Assembly (NCBI GenBank): GCA_964036275.1
Contig: OZ038435.1
Coordinates: forward strand, 27,571,521 to 27,635,520
Direction: 5' to 3'
Length of the DNA: 64,000 nucleotides
Source of the DNA: Litoditis marina
Lineage: Eukaryota > Nematoda > Chromadorea > Rhabditida > Rhabditidae
Of the stretch, positions 61,914-64,000 are shown one piece after another. A program made the translations under genes and the position numbers. Each line of letters starts with the position of its first letter. Within the stretch, counting starts at the first letter, position 1. The notes beneath the pieces are model-generated. The model was not told the origin of the DNA and did not search any database. It saw only the letters and a list, made by a program, of their open reading frames with translations.

Positions 61914-63995
61914 CTATTGCGGGTATTGTGATCACATATAAAGAATGTTTTTCAGTCAAGCTGTAAGTGAACGATTCGAGTTCCCACCGGATTCGGATGA
62001 TGTCATGCAGATTGCCCAGGTGCTTCGGCACACAGTATGTTTTGTTCTCTTGTAATTGTTCAACTTTCAGTAGGTCAAAAAGTAGGCTGAAGTCGTAAAT
62101 TCTGATGTTATGAACAATAAACTTATAATCCTTACTTTTCTGACATTACTTTATAAATTATAAACGATATGAATTCACTCTTCCTTCCATACGATTGTCT
62201 TGCCTGTGAGCGGTCATGCCTGGCCTCAAATTCAACTTTTCTCCAAGTTACCCATTTAAGTGGAATACCCTCCCGATCAATGCACGAACATCGTGGGAGC
62301 TAGCTGCGAGGAAGAGACGATATCCACCAAAACCTTCGGGTATGTATCACGTTCATCTGGTATAGTAGTGTCAGTTGATAATTTAAGGTCGCAATCATAT
62401 TCATCAGTTTTAGTGAATCAGCAATTTAGCAATATTTCGTATACATCATGTTGTTGATTGCAGTTTGTGAATGAAGGCACAATTAGTTCACAAACGACTT
62501 CACGTGCTTCGCTACATACCCCCATCTGTTTTGGAGTGCCATTTGACCAAATTTGAACTATACTTCACGCGGAGCCTACTGATTGGCAAATTCAAACTTT
62601 TTAACTGGTTTTGCCACAGTATTAAAAAGTTTCAATCATTTTCTATGGTCATGTGACAAATGTTGCTAGTTGCGATGATCTTCGTGTTCTCTACATTCTA
62701 TATCTAAAATCATATTCATATTTGTTAACAATCGAACATTACTTGTTTATTGTTGGGTTTGTTTTCTGAACCGAACTCGAGGTGGTATTGATGGTTTATT
62801 TGAGTGGCTCAAGCACAGCCAACACTGCTAGTGAATTGACCAAATTAACCATCAATACCACCTCGAGTTCGGTTCAGAAAACACACCCAACAATATACTA
62901 CCACATGCCGAGGTTTATAGACAGCGGAACATGGAGATTACTTGTTTACTTGTTTTAGTCGCGCCCTGTGATCCTAAGAAAATGCAGAAAGAAACTGATA
63001 TTGCCGCTGATGCTTTATCGAGATTGATGGACAACAATATGGATTACAATGCACCGATTAAGAGTAAGTATCACTTACTTCTCAATACTAATTTTGATTC
63101 GATAATAACAAATAACATCTTCGTAGCCTTTTGTGATTGGTCAAAGTTAATCCTACAAAAGAGACGAAAGTATGGTATTCATTTCTACTGTTTTGAAAAG
63201 GTCTCGGTATAATGAAGTGGAAGGTTTCCTACTGCCTGGGCGTCACCTGCATATTGAGCGTGAATTTAACTTCAAACGATTTTTACGTAATCATACACCA
63301 GTAAAGTCTTAGGTCTGACTATTTCACAAAAAGGATTCCGTTCTCAGATAAGTGAAACCTACTGATTTTGGATTTTGCATCGAAAATAGACTAATGTTCT
63401 TGTTTTATAGAAAAAGTAGCCCGTTTTGTTGATTTTATATGGCTATTCGGCTAACCGTCCTGGGGTATGTATGTAATGCTTACAGCCGAGTTGGAAACGT
63501 TGATTGACGAGCAGTCCTTACCATCGATGCCACTGACCGAATTCCCCTACCACGGCAGCGACAGACTAAAAGCCCCGCCTCCTGTAAAGACTGTCACCAC
63601 GAATATGACAGTCGTCAAGCCAGATTGCTGTGCAACTGTCGGCGAATGGACCAACTTCTCCCAAGTGCAGGCTAGTTTAATTGTCTTGGTGTTTTGGTTG
63701 TTACTTTTGATTGTGCATGACATATTTCTAGTTTGTTTGCTGTATCGTAAAAGTCAATTTCTAAATTTCTATGAATTTTCGTTGTGGCTCTGATCAAACG
63801 TTCACCGTTGTTTGTAGTCTAAAAAATAAGTGTCTCTTATTTCAGCAGCATCTAATAGGAAATCACTTCTGTGCCCAGTTGTACGCTTGTCAATTCTGTG
63901 CTGTGATGTTTCAAACGAAAGCCGAGCTTTTCGCTCATACGTCATGTCCACTGTTCACCGAGTTTCTCGAGCAAAAGTCGACTAACAAAAGAAAG
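58775..63995 (+). CDS. AT-hook, zinc-finger-like nuclear protein, 5' part (12 exons, runs off right edge)
   Basis: Exons: 58775-58828, 59728-59931, 60093-60161, 60436-60543, 60645-60740, 61068-61145, 61803-61849, 61956-62034, 62261-62339, 62959-63063, 63486-63664, 63846-63995, followed by a GTGAG donor at the edge; 416 residues so far. All phases agree. Exon 6 needs the weak donor GTCAAG: the better-looking donor at 61157 would create a TAA with exon 7. Features in order: acidic N-terminus (SDSEYED, EADDHEFSEPEY) before a basic RTRKRR; an AT-hook (RRGRGRPR) in exon 4; a Cys pair CFVCK with a later RCSGG; a basic AARKRRYPPKPS; and a finger-like CQFCAVMFQ..LFAHTSC in exon 12 (C2HC spacing). AT-hooks bind the minor groove of AT-rich DNA, so a chromatin or transcription role is likely. 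I do not recognise the family. Confidence 0.72.
58889..58928. repeat. Short hairpin in intron 1 of the AT-hook gene
   Basis: GGTTATGGTAGCCTAACC, loop TTTTT, GGTTCGGCTACCATACC: a 17-bp stem with one mismatch and one bulge. It is followed to about 59050 by scattered GGTAACC/AACCGG words. It is likely a fold-back remnant. Confidence 0.6.
59142..59701. repeat. C/G-rich dispersed repeat, inverted copy at 59 kb (interrupted)
   Basis: This is the reverse-complement counterpart of 52001-52347, split by a 200-bp insertion (59209-59408). It fills most of intron 1 of the AT-hook gene and contains acceptor-like strings (CACTTGCAGG, ATTTTCAGG), so it could disturb or supply splice sites. Confidence 0.85.
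59201..59416. mobile_element. 200-bp non-autonomous DNA element with 8-bp target duplication
   Basis: The element spans 59209-59408. Its ends CATACCCTAAATGC and GCATTTAGGGTATG are perfect 14-bp inverted repeats, extendable to about 24 bp with an indel. AGTTTGAC is repeated directly at 59201-59208 and 59409-59416, while the uninterrupted copy at 52 kb has this word once. That is direct evidence of insertion. An 8-bp duplication points to hAT, Merlin or P type; the superfamily is not settled. No protein is encoded. Confidence 0.88.
61254..61587. mobile_element. Possible 334-bp inverted-repeat element
   Basis: GCGACAACTCGTCC at 61254-61267 and its exact reverse complement at 61574-61587 bracket AT-rich non-coding DNA between exons 6 and 7 of the AT-hook gene. 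A second ACAACTCGTCC lies just outside on the left (near 61232). No clear target duplication, so the limits are uncertain. Confidence 0.5.
61860..61906. repeat. (AT)n microsatellite, about 23 repeats
   Basis: An uninterrupted AT dinucleotide tract in the intron 61850-61955 of the AT-hook gene. Confidence 0.97.
62748..62895. mobile_element. 144-bp near-perfect fold-back element with TA duplication (mariner-type MITE)
   Basis: Positions 62750-62893 start TTGTTGGG and end CCCAACAA. About 48 bases at each end are reverse complements with one or two mismatches, leaving a loop of about 48 bases. TA flanks both sides (62748-62749 and 62894-62895), as for Tc1/mariner-derived MITEs. It lies in the intron 62340-62958 of the AT-hook gene. 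Confidence 0.85.
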
Positions 63996-64000
63996 GTGAG

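Noticed and set aside
62261..62339. Alternative frame of exon 9 reading EYPPDQCTNIVGASCEEE
   Set aside because: It looks protein-like, but its phase fits neither the exon before nor the one after. The WNTLPINARTSWE frame fits both.
62471..62656. Plus-strand ORF of 61 codons
   Set aside because: It lies wholly within the intron 62340-62958 and has no supporting signals.

Overview
The window reads as nuclear DNA of a nematode, probably a rhabditid. Genes are split by short to medium introns with GT donors and pyrimidine-rich TTTCAG/TTCCAG acceptors. Two small genes have an acceptor one base before the ATG, as expected for spliced-leader trans-splicing. The proteins are of nematode type: a giant VWA/FN3/EGF matrix protein, ShKT peptides and an AT-hook nuclear protein. 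No prokaryotic features are visible.

Layout. (1) Positions 1-46485, plus strand: the 3' part of one enormous gene. I could join 23 exons with every splice phase in agreement, giving at least 12,800 residues. Exon 1 (open at the left edge) and exon 2 (22,050 nt) encode two arrays of a 146-residue (438-bp) repeat, about 31 and 49 copies, with no length change anywhere. A degenerate VWA domain lies between the arrays. Three more VWA-like domains, an FN3 domain, a Cys-rich stretch, one calcium-binding EGF and a short basic tail follow. The architecture and size best match DIG-1 (mesocentin), the giant basement-membrane protein of nematodes. (2) Positions 47.8-51.1 kb: two tandem 73-residue secreted ShKT-domain peptides with an identical second exon and an almost identical 3' UTR carrying a small hairpin. 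(3) Positions 51.8-53.4 kb, minus strand: a tentative three-exon small gene. (4) Positions 53.4-57.7 kb: mostly anonymous AT-rich DNA with a tRNA-like unit and an exact 47-bp tandem duplication. (5) From 57.8 kb: a promoter-like zone with CTGCGTCTCT and paired TGACGTCA sites, then a plus-strand gene from 58775 that runs off the right edge and encodes an acidic, AT-hook, zinc-finger-like nuclear protein.

Non-coding structure is rich. There is a 303-bp terminal-inverted-repeat element with a 9-bp target duplication in an intron of the giant gene. A 200-bp element with an 8-bp target duplication is nested inside a C-rich dispersed repeat. A 144-bp near-perfect fold-back is flanked by TA. Two copies of the C-rich repeat lie in opposite orientation 7 kb apart.

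The most notable system is the giant repeat gene. It has a nested repeat hierarchy (16-22 residues, then 146 residues, then blocks of 2, 3, 4 or 6 units). The two arrays are homogenised separately. The intron after the fourth core strand is in the same phase at equivalent points of all four VWA domains. As a result the 22-kb exon is a symmetric phase 2-2 cassette whose removal would still join two half VWA domains in frame.
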